Shown in pieces: positions 61,655 through 64,000 of a DNA stretch of 64,000 nt; within the stretch, counting starts at the first letter, position 1; each line of letters opens with the position of its first letter. This stretch comes from Paenibacillus sp. FSL R10-2734 (GTDB lineage Bacteria; Bacillota; Bacilli; Paenibacillales; Paenibacillaceae), in contig NZ_CP150170.1 in assembly GCF_037963865.1 (NCBI RefSeq), positions 6,820,001 to 6,884,000 on the forward strand, written 5' to 3'. The notes below the pieces were generated by a model. The model was given only the letters and a program-made list of their open reading frames with translations. It ran no database searches and had not been told where the DNA came from. The translations under genes and the position numbers were made by a program.

Positions 61655-62913
61655 GGGCCGTCGCTCCCCTCAATATACTTCAGCTTATGCAGCAGCCAAA
61701 TAAACGGCTCGTCTACGCGAATCGGGCTTACTACACCCTCAATCTTCTGATTCACAGGATTACTGCCCAGTGCAGATACCGCAAAATAGCCTGTATTCGA
61801 GAAATACACATCCATCGTATCTTTAAAAGGTCGGTCCACCTTACCAATAAATCTGCGGATTTCTCCATCGATGTTATGGAACTCATCCATATTCAATGTT
61901 TTGCGATGGACATAGTTATTAAACACATTGCTGTTGGATTTGATGTAGTCGCCATCCTCATCCTTCAACGAATGCAGCATATCACTTTTCGCAAGGACGA
62001 CTGCGGTTGGAATGTCCGTTTTGCTCTTTTCCTGATAGGCGATAAAGTCGCCGAACATCGTCAGTACAACGTCACGCGGCTCGTCATATTGCGAGACCCA
62101 TTCTCCCGGACGGTCGCCAATGTTAATATGAATCTTCTCACGGATCGAACGAATTTGCAGTGGGTCGACCATAAACAGAATACCGGCAGAGTTCTTTATA
62201 TGCTGACCATGTAGTCCTAGATAATCCTGATCCACCATGCCCTCACCAGCCACATCGAAGAACACGAGTGTCAGTGGCGGCTTCTCTTCATCTTTAAAGA
62301 CAAATTGAAAAATAAACGGCTCCTGCATCTTTTCCTTCTGTGTAGAAGCCAGCAGGTCCCCGCGCTCAAAAAGAGGTTCTTCATAAAGAGTACGGAACTT
62401 CCGGCTAATCTCTGCATTTAAAGGCATACAAGCGGCATCGAAATGACCTGCTGTCGTATGCTGCAAGGTATGAATCAGTGCGGTCATATACACCGACTTC
62501 CCGACTTGGGATGCCCCAATAATCGAAATAATGTTACTAGGAACCTTACCTGCGGTCACAGGTAGCTCGTTATGACAGGACGGACACAGCCGTCTGCGCG
62601 TAAGTACTCCGTAACGATCTGTAAGCCCCGTCAACACATGATCGGTATAATGATGATATTCTTCCGGAATATCCGCTGGGTTAATGATCGCTTCTATGTC
62701 ATCCACCGTATCGAGCCCAAAGCGCTCACGGTATTTATTTAAGGCATCATCCTCGCCCAGCGCGTAATTCTCATCGTCCTCTCGGCTATGCATAGCCCGA
62801 AAGACTACGTCCTCCGGAGAGAACTTGGTGAAGCAGTACGGACACACAATATCGTAAAAAAGCGGCCTTGGCTCCGGCTGATTCTTTTTCATAAAACGGC
62901 TAAAAAAAGACAT
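61651..62913 (-). CDS. TRAFAC-class GTPase with N-terminal zinc ribbon
   Basis: 420 residues. A split zinc ribbon (CPYC at 24-27 and CPSC at 110-113) with an insert, then a GTPase domain: P-loop GASQVGKS (133-140), switch II DVAGEG (220-225) and AKSD (NKxD-like base-recognition motif, with Ala for Asn). TALIHTLQHTTAGHFDAACM follows helix 1. No membrane span. GGGAGGATGAGTAG precedes the ATG. It is fused by overlap to the GAP1-like gene, as in known GTPase/GAP1 pairs. It probably acts as a nucleotide switch at the membrane. Confidence 0.82.
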   Translation of the reverse strand: MSFFSRFMKKNQPEPRPLFYDIVCPYCFTKFSPEDVVFRAMHSREDDENYALGEDDALNKYRERFGLDTVDDIEAIINPADIPEEYHHYTDHVLTGLTDRYGVLTRRRLCPSCHNELPVTAGKVPSNIISIIGASQVGKSVYMTALIHTLQHTTAGHFDAACMPLNAEISRKFRTLYEEPLFERGDLLASTQKEKMQEPFIFQFVFKDEEKPPLTLVFFDVAGEGMVDQDYLGLHGQHIKNSAGILFMVDPLQIRSIREKIHINIGDRPGEWVSQYDEPRDVVLTMFGDFIAYQEKSKTDIPTAVVLAKSDMLHSLKDEDGDYIKSNSNVFNNYVHRKTLNMDEFHNIDGEIRRFIGKVDRPFKDTMDVYFSNTGYFAVSALGSNPVNQKIEGVVSPIRVDEPFIWLLHKLKYIEGSDGP

Positions 62914-62996
62914 CTACTCATCCTCCCAAAAGTTGTATCTGCGTCTCTTGCTATGGACAGCACGGTCCAACACTCGCTTGTACGCGTAGACTGATC

Positions 62997-63638
62997 TTAC
63001 TCCGGCACCAACTCGTAATAAAGCCCGTACTTGGGACCGTCGGTGAAAAAAATGCGTACAAAATCATCCTTGCCGACCTCAATCGGTGGGAGTACATTTC
63101 GTCCAGGGGCGAAATCCTGTACAAAGGGAAAGAGAATACCATCCTCTTTCCCTGCCGGATGTCCTCCCCGTTTCTTGACATAACAGAGGACATCCCGAGC
63201 GACTGGAACTTCTGCCGTAATCGCCATATGCACGGTCTTTTGTTTTCCAAATAAGCCTCTTTTTTGTTGAATGGAATAATAGATTCTGGCTTTGCCTGCA
63301 CTAACCACCACACGGTTCGCACCGTCTCTCTGCCTCGAGAGCAGCGTCTCTCCGTTCTCAGTAAAGCGGGCAATTATGGTATAGGAGACTAGGCCAATCT
63401 CATCTAGTCGATCGCGATATCCATTATTAGATTTGTATTCCTCACGAGTGTAGAGCTTCATCCCGACCGGTGGAATATCTGCTGTTCCACTGGAAGCCTC
63501 TTCTGTAGAGGTCTTGTGGATGTACACCGCCTGCACGCCGTCCGGCCAGCGCCATCTCAGCGTACAGAACCGGTCATCCACTTGGGTTGTCACATCCGTT
63601 ATTAACGGAGCGGAAGCATTAACCTCGGCGTACCTCAT
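62997..63638 (-). CDS. Hypothetical beta-rich protein of the GTPase module
   Basis: 213 residues, not recognised. Predominantly beta strands: VDDRFCTLRWRWPDGVQAVY resembles the opening of an Ig/fibronectin-like domain (about 15-105), followed by a second beta domain (about 110-213) with ARIYYSIQQKRGLFGKQKTV. No signal peptide or membrane span. AAAGGGGTTTACAGTG precedes the ATG. It is 83 bases upstream of the GTPase gene on the same strand, so it probably belongs to the same complex. Confidence 0.72.
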   Translation of the reverse strand: MRYAEVNASAPLITDVTTQVDDRFCTLRWRWPDGVQAVYIHKTSTEEASSGTADIPPVGMKLYTREEYKSNNGYRDRLDEIGLVSYTIIARFTENGETLLSRQRDGANRVVVSAGKARIYYSIQQKRGLFGKQKTVHMAITAEVPVARDVLCYVKKRGGHPAGKEDGILFPFVQDFAPGRNVLPPIEVGKDDFVRIFFTDGPKYGLYYELVPE

Positions 63639-63660
63639 CACTGTAAACCCCTTTCAACTA

Positions 63661-63996
63661 CTAGAATCCTTTGCTATTCCGATTTCTCCGGCGGTCTGGA
63701 AAGCTCTCTGACGCTGGAGTATGAGCTGTATTATTCCTTCTATTACGGTAAATACGTCCTTCTCCTACCGGAATAACGCCTGTAAATAATGAGATGATAG
63801 CAGCCAGTATAAGAACAGCTAGGAGACGAATAAGCCCGTCAGCGAAAGTGTGTCCGCTGAGTCCGAATTCCAGAATAAGCCCTGCGAACAAACCTGAGAT
63901 TACGCCGCCAATCCCAAAGCTCTTTGCCAAATGACGATTGTCAAACATAATACCAAGACCGAGTCCAAGTGCAGCACCGATTAGCATCAGCGACAA
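63661..63996 (-). CDS. Small membrane protein, possibly 5'-partial at window edge
   Basis: At least 111 residues. Three hydrophobic spans (about 4-16, 26-48 and 56-74: MLIGAALGLGLGIMF, GIGGVISGLFAGLILEFGL, LIRLLAVLILAAIISLF), then a basic tail with RIYRNRRNN and FPDRRRNRNSKGF. The frame is still open at the window end, so the true start may lie outside. Upstream gene of the GTPase module by strand and spacing (22 bases). Function unknown. Confidence 0.6.
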   Translation of the reverse strand: MSLMLIGAALGLGLGIMFDNRHLAKSFGIGGVISGLFAGLILEFGLSGHTFADGLIRLLAVLILAAIISLFTGVIPVGEGRIYRNRRNNTAHTPASESFPDRRRNRNSKGF

Positions 63997-64000
63997 AATA

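Overview
The window looks like chromosome of a low-to-mid GC, spore-forming Firmicute of the Paenibacillaceae, most likely Paenibacillus. The reasons are strong Shine-Dalgarno sites, Bacillus-type regulators and sporulation-like sensor kinases, a qoxABCD quinol oxidase, a Pnkp/Hen1 RNA-repair operon, and the long intergenic repeat arrays usual in this group. The genus is an inference from gene content. No rRNA, tRNA, phage, IS element or CRISPR array was seen.

Region 1 (1-15.3 kb, all minus strand) is one exopolysaccharide operon of the Wzx/Wzy type. In order of transcription it runs: Wzz-like chain-length protein, CapB-like kinase, GalU, initiating sugar-phosphate transferase, GT2, polymerase/ligase-like membrane protein, TagA/WecG-type GT26, a second polymerase/ligase-like protein, Wzx flippase, GT2, three GT4 enzymes, and UDP-glucose dehydrogenase (cut by the window edge). 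Upstream of it is a noncoding stretch of about 800 bp with nested inverted repeats and a terminator-like hairpin, a candidate structured leader. A DegS/DegU-like two-component system lies just upstream (15.4-17.7 kb).

Region 2 (18-34.3 kb) is mixed: a divergent AraC regulator and GH20 hexosaminidase; a small operon pairing a class I isoprenoid-synthase/ComQ-like enzyme with an NHLP-leader peptide that ends in Trp; two paralogous membrane sensor kinases facing it; an MFS exporter; a lipoprotein cyclophilin; Mn-dependent pyrophosphatase; an AAC(3)-fold acetyltransferase; a ring-cleaving dioxygenase with an operator over its promoter; a HAD nucleotidase; and a TagO/WecA-like transferase.

Region 3 (34.3-45.6 kb) holds about 1 kb of tandem repeats. 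Then comes a five-gene RNA-repair operon (YcgL-type nucleotidyltransferase, Hen1, Pnkp, KptA, Mug-type glycosylase) that seems to be read through a 40-codon ORF and a terminator hairpin. After it are a YtrA-type GntR/ABC operon with its operator and a 267-bp tandem duplication.

Region 4 (45.6-64 kb) has an amino-acid ABC transporter, a polysaccharide deacetylase, qoxABCD, a chemoreceptor with a SigD-like promoter, a cobalamin-riboswitch-controlled secreted protein resembling intrinsic factor/transcobalamin, and the start of a GTPase/GAP1-type module running off the window.

The observations most worth following are the prenyltransferase/NHLP peptide pair, the RNA-repair operon with its possible leader-peptide attenuator, the B12-controlled surface protein, the GTPase-GAP1 module and the exopolysaccharide leader.
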